DNA from: Bacteroidetes bacterium HGW-Bacteroidetes-10
GTDB lineage: Bacteria > Bacteroidota > Bacteroidia > Bacteroidales > UBA932
DNA: 64,000 bases
Direction: 5' to 3'
Assembly (NCBI GenBank): GCA_002842695.1
Contig: PHDT01000007.1
Location: 1-64,000 of the forward strand
The notes beneath the pieces were generated by a model. It did not search any database. It was not told the DNA's origin and worked only from the letters and a program-made list of their open reading frames with translations. The position numbers and the translations under genes are program-made. This document shows positions 17,659-26,799 of the stretch, piece by piece; the first letter of the stretch is position 1, and the number at the start of each line of letters is the position of its first letter.

Positions 17659-19182
17659 ATGGATAAGAAGGTACTTTTAATGATTCTCGACGGATGGGGA
17701 GAGGGTAAGAGAGACAAGAGCAATGTAATTTATACTCAGGGCGAGCCGCATATTGATGCGCTCAAGGCTAAGTATCCTGCTTCAACTCTCTCTGCAAGCG
17801 GCGAAGATGTGGGACTCCCTGAGGGTCAGATGGGCAACTCGGAGGTTGGTCACCTGAACATAGGAGCCGGAAGGGTGGTATACCAGGATCTTGTGAAGAT
17901 TAACAAGGCCTGCCGCGAGAAGAGACTGCTTGAGAACAAGGAGATAAAAGCTGCCTACGACTATGTGAAGTCATCGGGCAAAGCCCTGCATTTCATGGGA
18001 CTTATGAGTGACGGGGGCGTGCACAGCGCAATGGAGCATCTGTTTGCTTTCCTTGATGTTGCTGCAGAATACGGAGTTGAGAAGGTATATGTTCACGCAT
18101 TTATGGATGGCCGTGACACGGACCCTAAAAGCGGGAAAGGATATATTGAGCTGCTTGAAAATCAGCTTGCAAAAACAGGGGCAAAGCTGGCCACAATCAT
18201 TGGACGTTACTATGTGATGGACCGTGACAAGCGCTGGGAGCGTGTTAAACTTGCCTATGACCTTCTGGTTGACGGCAAGGGCGAGCCTTTTACTAAAGGT
18301 ACTGATGCAATGCAGGCAAAATATGATGAAAATATAACAGATGAGTTTATCACTCCACTGGTTGCTGTTGACGAAAACAACAAACCTGTGGGAAAACTCA
18401 GCGAAGGCGATGCGGTAATTTTCTTCAATTTCCGTAACGACAGGGCGAGAGAGATAACTCATGTCCTTACCCAGCAGGATATGCCTGAGCATAATATGAA
18501 GACTATTCCTCTCTATTACTGCACACTCACCCCTTATGACGACAAATTCAAGGGAATGCATATTCTTTATGATAAGGAGAATGTTCAGAATACACTTGGC
18601 GAGGTAGTGGCAAAGGCGGGTAAGAATCAGCTCAGAATAGCCGAAACAGAAAAATATGCGCACGTAACTTTCTTCTTCTCAGGTGGAAGGGAGGCTGCGT
18701 TTGAAAATGAAACCCGTATTCTGGTTAACTCTCCTAAGGTTGCAACTTATGATCTTCAGCCGGAGATGAGCGCGGTTGAGATTAAGGATGCTCTCATTGA
18801 AGAGATCAAAAAGGGAAGACAGGACCTCATTATACTCAACTTTGCCAATGGCGATATGGTTGGTCACACAGGCGTTTACGATGCCATAAGAAAGGCTGTT
18901 GACACTGTAGATAAATGTGCCGGTGAAGTAGTTGAGGCTGCAGTTGCTGCGGGCTATTCAATTCTGGTAACGGCAGACCACGGAAACGCAGACAATGCAG
19001 TTAATCCGGACGGCTCTCCAAATACTGCTCACTCTCTGAATCCTGTACCATTCATTGTGGTTGACAAGGATGTGAAGAGTGTAGAGAATGGAATTCTGGC
19101 AGACATCGCTCCAACAATTCTTAAACTTATGGGTATTCCTGCACCGGCAGATATGACCGGTAAGGCTCTCATCCAGAGATAA
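17659..19182 (+). CDS. gpmI: 2,3-bisphosphoglycerate-independent phosphoglycerate mutase
   Basis: 507-residue glycolytic enzyme interconverting 3- and 2-phosphoglycerate through a phosphoserine intermediate, Mn2+-dependent. It opens [16 protein letters not shown] (metal-binding Asp in ILDGWG), and has the catalytic serine in [30 protein letters not shown], the [12 protein letters not shown] motif, and the second metal cluster [12 protein letters not shown] and TADHGNADN. Full length for GpmI. Monocistronic by appearance, with a probable terminator at 19207-19240. Confidence 0.97.
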   Translation: MDKKVLLMILDGWGEGKRDKSNVIYTQGEPHIDALKAKYPASTLSASGEDVGLPEGQMGNSEVGHLNIGAGRVVYQDLVKINKACREKRLLENKEIKAAYDYVKSSGKALHFMGLMSDGGVHSAMEHLFAFLDVAAEYGVEKVYVHAFMDGRDTDPKSGKGYIELLENQLAKTGAKLATIIGRYYVMDRDKRWERVKLAYDLLVDGKGEPFTKGTDAMQAKYDENITDEFITPLVAVDENNKPVGKLSEGDAVIFFNFRNDRAREITHVLTQQDMPEHNMKTIPLYYCTLTPYDDKFKGMHILYDKENVQNTLGEVVAKAGKNQLRIAETEKYAHVTFFFSGGREAAFENETRILVNSPKVATYDLQPEMSAVEIKDALIEEIKKGRQDLIILNFANGDMVGHTGVYDAIRKAVDTVDKCAGEVVEAAVAAGYSILVTADHGNADNAVNPDGSPNTAHSLNPVPFIVVDKDVKSVENGILADIAPTILKLMGIPAPADMTGKALIQR

Positions 19183-19206
19183 TCTGCAAATAAATAAAAT
19201 TTTTAC

Positions 19207-19240
19207 AGGGCTGACGGGGATTCGTCGGCCCTAATTTTCT
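19207..19240 (+). terminator. Probable terminator after gpmI
   Basis: Ten-base-pair stem with one G-T pair (AGGGCTGACG / CGTCGGCCCT), six-base loop, followed by a T-rich tract AATTTTCT. Confidence 0.7.
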
Positions 19241-19283
19241 ATCTTTATACCTCCAAAAAACTTACCCCGGAAACACACGCACT

Positions 19284-22200
19284 ATGCCTTTTGTACACCT
19301 ACACGTCCATACACAGTATTCTATCTTAGACGGAGCAGCGTCAATAAAAAAGCTTTTCAAAAAGGCCGATGATGATAAACAGATTGCACTGGCAATTACA
19401 GACCACGGCAATATGTTTGGGGTTAAGGAGTTTCTTGAGGTTGCAGAAAAGTTTCCCAATGTAACGCCCATAGTTGGCTCCGAATTTTATGTTTCCAAGG
19501 GTAGCCGGTTCGACAAAAGGGGGCGTGAGGATCAGAGCAGTTATCACCTTGTTTTGCTTGCAAAGAATTACGAAGGGTATAAGAATCTTATAAAGCTCTC
19601 CTCTTATGCATTCATTGAGGGGAACTATTACAAACCAAGAATTGACAGGGAGCTTATTGAGAGATTTCATGAAAATCTGATATGCAGTTCGGCCTGCCTG
19701 GCGGGAGAGGTTTCGCGTGCTATTATGGCGGGAAATATTTCAGATGCAGAACAGGCTGTTATCTGGTACAAGAGCATATTCAAGGAGGATTACTATCTTG
19801 AGCTTCAGCGTCACCAGACAGATGTTGACGGGGCAGACAGGTCAACTTTTGAACTGCAGGAGAGAGTAAACAAGGTTATTCTTCAGCTGGCAGAAAAACA
19901 TGGTGTGAGGGTGGTTGCAACAAACGATGTTCACTTTGTGGCACAGGAGGACAGAGAGGCGCACGACCGTCTTATCTGTCTTACAACAAATTCAGATTAT
20001 GCAGATCCCGACCGCCTGAGATACACAAAGCAGGAGTATCTCAAGTCGCAGGCAGAGATGGAGGAGATTTTTAAGGATATTCCCCAGGCTCTGGAGAGCA
20101 CAGTAGAGATTGCCGGCAAGATTGAAAAATACAGCATTGAGTCTAAGCCCATCATGCCTAACTTCCCCATTCCGGAGAGTTTTGCAGATTCTGACGAATA
20201 TTTGAGACACCTTACATACCTTGGTGCTGTTGCCAGATATGGCGAGCTAAAGCCGGAGCAGACAGAGAGAATAGATTTTGAGCTTGAGGTTGTTAAGAAC
20301 ATGGGATTTCCGGATTACTTTCTCATTGTTCAGGACTTCATTGCAGCAGCAAGAAACATGGGAGTGTGGGTAGGCCCCGGCAGGGGCTCTGCAGCGGGTT
20401 CGGTAGTTGCATACTGCCTCAGAATAACAGATATTGACCCTCTCAAGTATGATCTCCTCTTTGAGCGTTTCCTCAATCCTGACCGTATCTCAATGCCCGA
20501 TATAGATATTGACTTTGATGATGACGGCCGTTCAAAGGTTCTGAAATATGTTGAGGAGAAATATGGCAAGGACCATGTTTCGCATGTAATTACCTTTGGA
20601 ACAATGGCAGCCAAGAGTGCCATCCGGGATATTGCCCGTATACAGAACCTCTCGCTCCAGGAGTCGGACAGGCTGGCAAAGCTTATACCTGCCAGATTTC
20701 CGTCAGACAAGGATGGAAAGGCTCCCGATGTAAACCTGGAGAACTGCCGCAAACTGGTTCCGGAGATTAAAGAGGCGTTTGAGTCGAATGATCCGCTTAT
20801 AAGGGAGACAATGGAGTTTGCCAGCAGACTTGAGGGGAATGTGAGGAATGTGGGAGTTCATGCCTGTGCCATTATCATTGGCAAGGACGACCTGCGTGAA
20901 TTCATACCTATTACCATCTCCAAAGACAAGGATACAGGCGAGGATATATGGGTCTCTCAGTATGAGGGCTCTCAGATTGAGAAGGTGGGAATGCTCAAGA
21001 TGGACTTTCTTGGACTGAAAACTCTCTCCATTCTTAAGGAGGCCGTTGACAACATCAGAAAATCAAAGGGCGTTGAAATAGATATCAACTCTATTCCAAT
21101 TGATGACGAGGCGACATTTGACCTTTTCAGCAGGGGAGACAGCGTTGCGACTTTCCAGTTTGAAAGCGATGGTATGAGAAAATGGCTCAGGGAGCTAAAA
21201 CCTACCAGGTTTGAAGACCTTATTGCAATGAATGCTCTTTACAGACCGGGTCCTATGGATTATATTCCGGACTTCGTTGAGAGAAAAAGGGGGCTGAAGC
21301 AGATTGAATATGACCTTCCTCAAATGGAGGAGATTCTGGCAGATACTTACGGAATCACTGTTTACCAGGAGCAGGTGATGCTTCTGTCGCAGAAGATAGC
21401 GGGCTTTACCAAGGGTGATGCCGATGGACTGCGTAAGGCGATGGGTAAGAAGATCAAGTACATGATGGATAACCTCAAGGCTCAGTTCCTTAAGGGGGGA
21501 ACAGACAACGGCCATACTGTTGAGGTGCTTGAAAAGATATGGAAGGACTGGGAGTCATTTGCCCAGTATGCATTTAACAAATCGCACTCTACCTGTTATG
21601 CGTGGATAGGTTATCAGACTGCATACCTTAAGGCAAACTATCCTGCGGAGTTCATGGCTGCAACCCTTAGCAGAAACCTTGACAACATTGAGGAGATAAC
21701 CAAGTATATGGATGAGTGCAAGAGAATGGGACTCTCTGTGCTCGGGCCTGATGTAAACGAGAGTGAAGATAAGTTCACTGTTAACAAGAAGGGAAACATA
21801 CGCTTTGGTATGGCAGGTATTAAGGGAGTGGGGCAGGGTGCCGTTGAGAATATTGTTGCAGCCAGAGAGGCCGCCGGTGGTCAGTTTGAATCTATTTTTG
21901 ATTTTGTGGAGAGAGTCAGTCTCTCTGTTGTTGGAAAGAAGACTATCGAATCGCTTGTATATGCAGGTGCGTTTGACTGCTTTGAGCCGGTAAGGAGAGA
22001 GCAGTATCTTGCGTTTAACTCAAAGGATGAGCCGTTTATTGAGTCGCTTGCCAGATATGGCCAGAGATTTCAGACAGATACAATCGCTCTGGGTAACTCC
22101 CTCTTTGGAACAAGCGAGAGCATTAAGCCGGTGAGGCCTGAGATTCCGGCAGCTCCGGAGATTGACAGCCTCGAATTGCTTAAAAAGGAGAAGGAGCTGG

Positions 22201-22874
22201 TGGGCATGTTCCTCTCTGCCCACCCGCTGGATCAGTTCCGGTTTGAGGTGGATAATTTTACAACCAACCGGCTTGGCGAGGCGGCCGAAATGGCCACCGA
22301 GGCCTCCAGGGAGGCCACGCTCAGGGGTAAGGAGATGATTGTTGCCGGAATGGTGACAACCTCAAGAACGGCAATGACTAAAACTGGCCGCCCGTTTGTA
22401 AGTTTTACTGTTGAGGATTTCAACGGTTCTGTTCAGTTTACCCTCTTTGGAAAGGATTATGAGAACTTCATGAAGTACACAAATCCCAATACTCCAATTC
22501 TTATGAAGGTTGCCATTATGCAAAAATATGGCTACATGAACCAGAATCAGGACGATGTTAACAAGCCGGTAGACTGTGAACTCAAGATCAAGAGCATGCG
22601 TCTGCTGTCAAATACTAAGGAAGATTTCATCAGAAGCATTACTCTAAACATCCCGGCTCTCAGAATTGACAAGCAGTTCCGGAAAGATATGGTTACTGCC
22701 TTTAAGGAGAACAAGGGCAGCACAAGGGTAATAATCAAGGTTCTTGACTACGAGAGCCAGATTTCTGCAGAGTTTTTCTCTTCGAAATATCTGGTGGCTC
22801 TTACAGATGACTTCTTCTCATACCTGAGCAACGAGGGTATTGAATGGTCAGTCACCCCAACCCTGAGCTTTTAA
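19284..22874 (+). CDS. dnaE: DNA polymerase III subunit alpha
   Basis: 1196-residue replicative polymerase of the DnaE1 class. The N-terminal PHP domain is recognisable (FVHLHVHTQYSILDGAASI, ITDHGNMFG). The polymerase core has GPGRGSAAGSVVAYCL near residue 363 and the catalytic acidic motif MPDIDIDFDDDGR near 405; the thumb/fingers carry NALYRPGPMDYIPDFV and YQEQVMLLSQKIAGF, and the helix-hairpin-helix and OB-fold regions follow (VAGMVTTSRTAMTKTGRPFVSFTVEDFNG near 1030). Length is usual for Bacteroidota DnaE. The last 27 bases overlap the convergent ThiL-like gene. Confidence 0.97.
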   Translation: MPFVHLHVHTQYSILDGAASIKKLFKKADDDKQIALAITDHGNMFGVKEFLEVAEKFPNVTPIVGSEFYVSKGSRFDKRGREDQSSYHLVLLAKNYEGYKNLIKLSSYAFIEGNYYKPRIDRELIERFHENLICSSACLAGEVSRAIMAGNISDAEQAVIWYKSIFKEDYYLELQRHQTDVDGADRSTFELQERVNKVILQLAEKHGVRVVATNDVHFVAQEDREAHDRLICLTTNSDYADPDRLRYTKQEYLKSQAEMEEIFKDIPQALESTVEIAGKIEKYSIESKPIMPNFPIPESFADSDEYLRHLTYLGAVARYGELKPEQTERIDFELEVVKNMGFPDYFLIVQDFIAAARNMGVWVGPGRGSAAGSVVAYCLRITDIDPLKYDLLFERFLNPDRISMPDIDIDFDDDGRSKVLKYVEEKYGKDHVSHVITFGTMAAKSAIRDIARIQNLSLQESDRLAKLIPARFPSDKDGKAPDVNLENCRKLVPEIKEAFESNDPLIRETMEFASRLEGNVRNVGVHACAIIIGKDDLREFIPITISKDKDTGEDIWVSQYEGSQIEKVGMLKMDFLGLKTLSILKEAVDNIRKSKGVEIDINSIPIDDEATFDLFSRGDSVATFQFESDGMRKWLRELKPTRFEDLIAMNALYRPGPMDYIPDFVERKRGLKQIEYDLPQMEEILADTYGITVYQEQVMLLSQKIAGFTKGDADGLRKAMGKKIKYMMDNLKAQFLKGGTDNGHTVEVLEKIWKDWESFAQYAFNKSHSTCYAWIGYQTAYLKANYPAEFMAATLSRNLDNIEEITKYMDECKRMGLSVLGPDVNESEDKFTVNKKGNIRFGMAGIKGVGQGAVENIVAAREAAGGQFESIFDFVERVSLSVVGKKTIESLVYAGAFDCFEPVRREQYLAFNSKDEPFIESLARYGQRFQTDTIALGNSLFGTSESIKPVRPEIPAAPEIDSLELLKKEKELVGMFLSAHPLDQFRFEVDNFTTNRLGEAAEMATEASREATLRGKEMIVAGMVTTSRTAMTKTGRPFVSFTVEDFNGSVQFTLFGKDYENFMKYTNPNTPILMKVAIMQKYGYMNQNQDDVNKPVDCELKIKSMRLLSNTKEDFIRSITLNIPALRIDKQFRKDMVTAFKENKGSTRVIIKVLDYESQISAEFFSSKYLVALTDDFFSYLSNEGIEWSVTPTLSF

Positions 22875-23873
22875 CTCAATAGAAGATCCGTCCGGTGTTA
22901 CGAGCATGGTTCCTGTGCCGGCTCCGCTCAGGTGTCCTATGACATCAAGGGCCGGAAGCTCTTTCTTGAACTCTTCATATTTTGCCAGGGGAATCACATA
23001 AAGAAGGTGCATGTCGTCACCTCCGTTTAGTGCTGCTGTTATAGCGTCCATATTGAGCTCCTCTGCCATTGCAAATGTCTGAGTTGCGATGGGAAGTTTA
23101 TCCAGAAAGATTCTTGCTCCCAAACCGGAACGGCGGCAAACTCTTTTGACAGAATCTGCAAGGCCGCGGGTGATAAACTCTCCTGCAGAGGGAAATATGT
23201 TGTTATTCATCATGGTCTCCGGCACGGTTGTGTTAATTTCCGGACTCAGGTAACTTTTCAGAATAAATTTATAGTCTCCAAGTTTTGGCTGAACCCCGGG
23301 GTTTGAGTTGAAAAGAGCCTTTTCTCTCTCAAGGAGTTGAAGCCCCATATAGGCTGCTCCCATGGAGCCGGTGATGCAGATGAGGTCTCCCGAAGCTGGC
23401 GCCGGCATTTGAACAAAGCGCTCTTTTGGTTGTTTTCCCTGTGACGATAATGATAGGGTCAGTCCGGTCAGAGAGGGGAGAAGATCGAGCCCTGCAGTTT
23501 CAATTTTATGCTCTGCAATTGCAGCAGAGATACCTTGCCAGAGCTCCTCTACATCTTCCGTGAAAAATCTGCCGGAGAGACCGATTTTTACAGATATTGT
23601 CTGCGGAGTGTGACAGGCGGCATAAATTGGACCTAAAGCGGAGAGTACCGCTTTGTATCCCAGATGCTTCAGAGGGGTGTAAACCAGATCAAAATCTATT
23701 CCCTCAAGCAAAAGCGAGTGTGAAACCAGAATATGACCGTTATCTTGTTCTTCTGCAGAGATGGTGTCCGACAGAGAGTTGCTGCTTCCGTTAAGCAACT
23801 TTTCGATGAGGTATATTTTTCCGGTCTCCTCTATGGGAGTCTTTTTGGATTGTGTATTATCTTTGCGGTCCAT
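22848..23873 (-). CDS. ThiL-fold (thiamine-monophosphate kinase-like) protein, active site degenerate
   Basis: 341-residue protein aligning by eye with ThiL, the ATP-dependent kinase of thiamine phosphate, especially LLLEGIDFDLVYTPLKHLGYKAV (about 54-76), VEELWQGI and ALNGGDDMHLLYV near 285. However, the metal- and nucleotide-binding motifs of ThiL are altered: the first GDDAA element is replaced by SLSDTISAEE (33-42), STD becomes VSHS (50-53, Asp to His), LSDxxAMG becomes LGPIYAAC (80-87, Asp lost), and GGDTT becomes GLDLL (128-132). Kinase activity is therefore doubtful; it may be a regulatory or repurposed paralog. It is divergent from sufB with a -7 box at 23891-23898. No other thiamine gene is nearby. 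Confidence 0.75.
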   Translation of the reverse strand: MDRKDNTQSKKTPIEETGKIYLIEKLLNGSSNSLSDTISAEEQDNGHILVSHSLLLEGIDFDLVYTPLKHLGYKAVLSALGPIYAACHTPQTISVKIGLSGRFFTEDVEELWQGISAAIAEHKIETAGLDLLPSLTGLTLSLSSQGKQPKERFVQMPAPASGDLICITGSMGAAYMGLQLLEREKALFNSNPGVQPKLGDYKFILKSYLSPEINTTVPETMMNNNIFPSAGEFITRGLADSVKRVCRRSGLGARIFLDKLPIATQTFAMAEELNMDAITAALNGGDDMHLLYVIPLAKYEEFKKELPALDVIGHLSGAGTGTMLVTPDGSSIELKAQGWGD

Positions 23874-23890
23874 ATGAAAATATTTGTATG

Positions 23891-23898
23891 CAAAAATA
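23891..23898 (-). promoter_or_regulatory. Bacteroidota -7 promoter box for the ThiL-like gene
   Basis: Minus-strand TATTTTTG, exact TAnnTTTG, 17 bases from the start codon at 23873. Confidence 0.55.
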
Positions 23899-23911
23899 GG
23901 TTAAAATGATA

Positions 23912-23919
23912 TAACTTTG
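23912..23919 (+). promoter_or_regulatory. Bacteroidota -7 promoter box for the suf operon
   Basis: TAACTTTG, exact TAnnTTTG, only 7 bases before the sufB ATG, so transcription should begin at or next to the start codon. No IscR/SufR-type site was recognised. Confidence 0.55.
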
Positions 23920-23926
23920 CGCCACA

Positions 23927-25360
23927 ATGAGTGAAAATGATATAATTCAGAAGGTAACAGAGGCCGAATACGAGCACGGCTTTGAAACCGCAGTTGAACA
24001 CGAGTATTTTCCCAAAGGCCTCAACGAGGAGATTATTAAGATGATCTCCGCGAAAAAAGAGGAGCCTGAATGGATGCTTGAATTCAGACTTAAGGCATAT
24101 AACAAATGGCTCACAATGAAGATGCCCACATGGCCGCATCTTACCATTCCTGAAATTGATTATCAGGATGTGATTTATTTTGCAGCTCCTAAGAAGCCAA
24201 AAGAGGGTGGCGAAATTGATCCCGAGCTTCAGGCCACTTTCGAGAAGCTTGGAATTCCCCTTGATGAGAGAAATGTTCTTGCCGGTGTGGCTGTTGATGC
24301 TGTTTTTGACTCGGTGTCAGTGAAGACTACATTCCGTGAATCTCTTGCAGAGAAGGGAATTATCTTCTGCTCTTTCTCAGAAGCGGTAAGAGACTATCCG
24401 GATCTGATTCAAAAATATATGGCATCTGTTGTTCCTTTAGGTGACAACTTTTTTGCCGCACTTAACTCGGCGGTATTTACAGACGGGTCGTTCTGCTATA
24501 TACCAAAAGGGGTGAGATGTCCTATGGAGCTTTCGAGCTACTTCAGAATAAATGCAAAGGGTACCGGTCAGTTTGAGAGGACTCTTATTGTAGCTGAGGA
24601 GGGCTCTTATGTAAGTTATCTTGAGGGCTGTACAGCTCCTCAGCGTGACGAGAATCAGCTCCATGCTGCAGTTGTGGAGATTGTGGTTATGAAGGATGCA
24701 GAGGTTAAGTACTCTACGGTACAGAACTGGTATCCGGGAGATGCAAACGGGAAGGGTGGAATCTTCAATTTCGTAACCAAGAGAGGTATCTGCAAGGGCG
24801 AGAACAGCAAGCTCTTCTGGGCTCAGGTGGAGACAGGCTCTGCAATAACCTGGAAATATCCAAGCACAATACTGCGCGGCGACAACTCAATTTCTGAGTT
24901 TTACTCTGTGGCAGTGACAAACCACCATCAGCAGGCAGATACAGGAACAAAAATGATACACATTGGTAAAAATACCCGCAGCCGGATAGTGAGCAAAGGT
25001 ATATCTGCCGGTGTAAGCCAGAACAGCTACCGTGGTCTGGTTAAAATTCTGCCAAACGCAGAACATGCAAGAAATTATACCCAGTGTGACTCTCTGCTTC
25101 TTGGTGACAAATGCGGAGCGCATACATTTCCATATATTGAAAACGAAAACGAAACAGCAATCCTGGAACACGAGGCTACAACCTCTAAGATTTCTGAGGA
25201 TCAGCTCTTCTATTGCCAGCAAAGAGGTATAGGAATGGAAGATGCGGTTGGGCTGATTGTCAACGGATACGCAAAAGAGGTTCTTAACCAGCTTCCTATG
25301 GAGTTTGCTGTTGAGGCTCAAAAGCTTCTCCAGGTAACTCTTGAGGGCAGCGTAGGTTAA
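23927..25360 (+). CDS. sufB: Fe-S cluster assembly scaffold protein SufB
   Basis: 477-residue scaffold subunit of the SufBC2D complex on which Fe-S clusters are assembled. Diagnostic stretches are [31 protein letters not shown] (family opening, in parts), [61 protein letters not shown] and [22 protein letters not shown] near the C-terminus. Full length. First gene of the suf operon; the next gene, a PnuC transporter, begins 5 bases after the stop. The ATG lies 7 bases downstream of the -7 box. Confidence 0.97.
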   Translation: MSENDIIQKVTEAEYEHGFETAVEHEYFPKGLNEEIIKMISAKKEEPEWMLEFRLKAYNKWLTMKMPTWPHLTIPEIDYQDVIYFAAPKKPKEGGEIDPELQATFEKLGIPLDERNVLAGVAVDAVFDSVSVKTTFRESLAEKGIIFCSFSEAVRDYPDLIQKYMASVVPLGDNFFAALNSAVFTDGSFCYIPKGVRCPMELSSYFRINAKGTGQFERTLIVAEEGSYVSYLEGCTAPQRDENQLHAAVVEIVVMKDAEVKYSTVQNWYPGDANGKGGIFNFVTKRGICKGENSKLFWAQVETGSAITWKYPSTILRGDNSISEFYSVAVTNHHQQADTGTKMIHIGKNTRSRIVSKGISAGVSQNSYRGLVKILPNAEHARNYTQCDSLLLGDKCGAHTFPYIENENETAILEHEATTSKISEDQLFYCQQRGIGMEDAVGLIVNGYAKEVLNQLPMEFAVEAQKLLQVTLEGSVG

Positions 25361-25365
25361 TATTA

Positions 25366-26025
25366 ATGATGATGGAGAGCTTATTCAGCATAGAGAACAT
25401 AATTTTTTCGATAGGCGGGCAGGGTGTCAGCCTTCTGGAGATACTGTCTGTAGCATCTGGTCTTACCTGCGTCTATCTTGCCACAAGGGCAAAGGTGGCG
25501 AACTTCTGGATGGGTTATATTTACAACATTCTTCTGTTTTTCCTCTTCTATCAGAAGGGGCTTAACTCAAGCATGCTTGTACAGCCCATATCGTTTGCAA
25601 TCAATTTTTACGGTCACTACCGCTGGACGCATCCAAAACAGGGTGAGGAGAATTCAAGCCATCAGCTTAAAGTTACGATATTATCAAACTCCCAGAGGTT
25701 GATGTATATTATTGGGATGGTTGTGTTTATGGTTGCGTGGGGCTTTGTTCTTACCTACCTGGACGACATTTTTCCGGCCGTTTTCAGGGAATCCCGTCAG
25801 CCTTTCCTTGATGCCTTTGTGACAGGTGCTATCCTTACTGCTCAGTATCTCTCTGCGCAGAAGAAGCTGGACTGCTGGGGAGTATGGTTTACAGTGAATA
25901 TTACCAACATAACGCTCTATCTGCTGGCCGGACTTGTATTCCTGCCTATGGTGAGCGCAGGGTACCTAATACTTGCATTTTTTGGCTTTGCCATGTGGCG
26001 TAAGCTTTGGAGAGAGAATAAATAA
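25366..26025 (+). CDS. pnuC: PnuC family vitamin/nucleoside transporter inside the suf operon
   Basis: 219-residue integral membrane protein of the PnuC family, which moves nicotinamide riboside or related vitamins by facilitated diffusion. Six to seven hydrophobic segments; family positions are visible in ILSVASGLTCVYLATRAKVANFWMGYIYNILLF (in parts), SFAINFYGHYRW (where canonical PnuC has a GWxxW-type element) and CWGVWFTVNITNITLYLLAG. Three successive ATG codons begin the ORF. It is inserted between sufB and sufC (5 and 25 bases), an unusual place. It differs strongly from the second PnuC at 56028-56729. Substrate is not certain: some PnuC-like proteins carry thiamine (PnuT) or riboflavin. 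Confidence 0.85.
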   Translation: MMMESLFSIENIIFSIGGQGVSLLEILSVASGLTCVYLATRAKVANFWMGYIYNILLFFLFYQKGLNSSMLVQPISFAINFYGHYRWTHPKQGEENSSHQLKVTILSNSQRLMYIIGMVVFMVAWGFVLTYLDDIFPAVFRESRQPFLDAFVTGAILTAQYLSAQKKLDCWGVWFTVNITNITLYLLAGLVFLPMVSAGYLILAFFGFAMWRKLWRENK

Positions 26026-26050
26026 CTGAAAAAATAAAAAAGATATACAT

Positions 26051-26794
26051 ATGCTTACTATTAAAGGTTTACATGCCTCAATAGACGGAAAGGAGATTTT
26101 AAAAGGAATAGACCTTACGGTTAAGGCCGGAGAGATTCACGCCATTATGGGTCCCAACGGATCTGGCAAGAGCACCCTCTCGTCTGTCCTTGCAGGAAGA
26201 GAGACTTTTGAGGTGACAGCCGGAGAGGTTGAGTACAATGGGGTTAACCTTCTTGAACTGGATGCCGAAGAGCGCGCCAGAATGGGTCTTTTTCTGGGAT
26301 TTCAGTATCCTGTTGAGATACCGGGTGTGAGCAACGTCAACTTCATGAAGACAGCTATTAACGAAAAGAGAAAGTTTAAGAACCTGCCTCCTCTTTCGGC
26401 TGCCGAGTTTCTTAAACTTATGAGGGAGAAGATGGCGGTTGTTGAGATGGACAGTTCGTTCTCAAGCAGAGGTGTTAATGTGGGTTTCTCGGGAGGAGAG
26501 AAGAAGAGGAACGAGATATTCCAGATGGCAATGCTCGAGCCAACTCTTGCTATTCTTGATGAAACAGACAGCGGACTTGATATAGATGCCCTCAGGATTG
26601 TTGCTTCAGGTGTCAATAAACTAAAGAGAGCAGACAATGCATTTATTGTCATAACACACTATCAGAGACTTCTGGACTATATCGTTCCGGATATTGTTCA
26701 TGTTCTCTATGACGGAAGGATAATCAGGACTGCGGGCAAGGAGCTTGCGCTTGAGGTTGAGGAGAGGGGTTACGACTGGCTAATAAAAGCATAG
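26051..26794 (+). CDS. sufC: Fe-S cluster assembly ATPase SufC
   Basis: 247-residue ABC-type ATPase of the SufBCD complex. Walker A GPNGSGKST near residue 37, Q-loop GFQYPVEIPGVSNVNF, a modified signature FSGGEKKRNEIFQMA typical of SufC, Walker B LAILDETDSGLDIDALR, and switch histidine in VITHYQRLLDYI. Full length. It starts 25 bases after the pnuC stop and is followed by sufD after 5 bases. Confidence 0.97.
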   Translation: MLTIKGLHASIDGKEILKGIDLTVKAGEIHAIMGPNGSGKSTLSSVLAGRETFEVTAGEVEYNGVNLLELDAEERARMGLFLGFQYPVEIPGVSNVNFMKTAINEKRKFKNLPPLSAAEFLKLMREKMAVVEMDSSFSSRGVNVGFSGGEKKRNEIFQMAMLEPTLAILDETDSGLDIDALRIVASGVNKLKRADNAFIVITHYQRLLDYIVPDIVHVLYDGRIIRTAGKELALEVEERGYDWLIKA

Positions 26795-26799
26795 GTACA

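Noticed and set aside
23874-23926. TPP riboswitch for the ThiL-like or PnuC genes
   Set aside because: No CUGAGA/ACCUGA-type THI element was found upstream of either gene; the spacer is only 53 bases.
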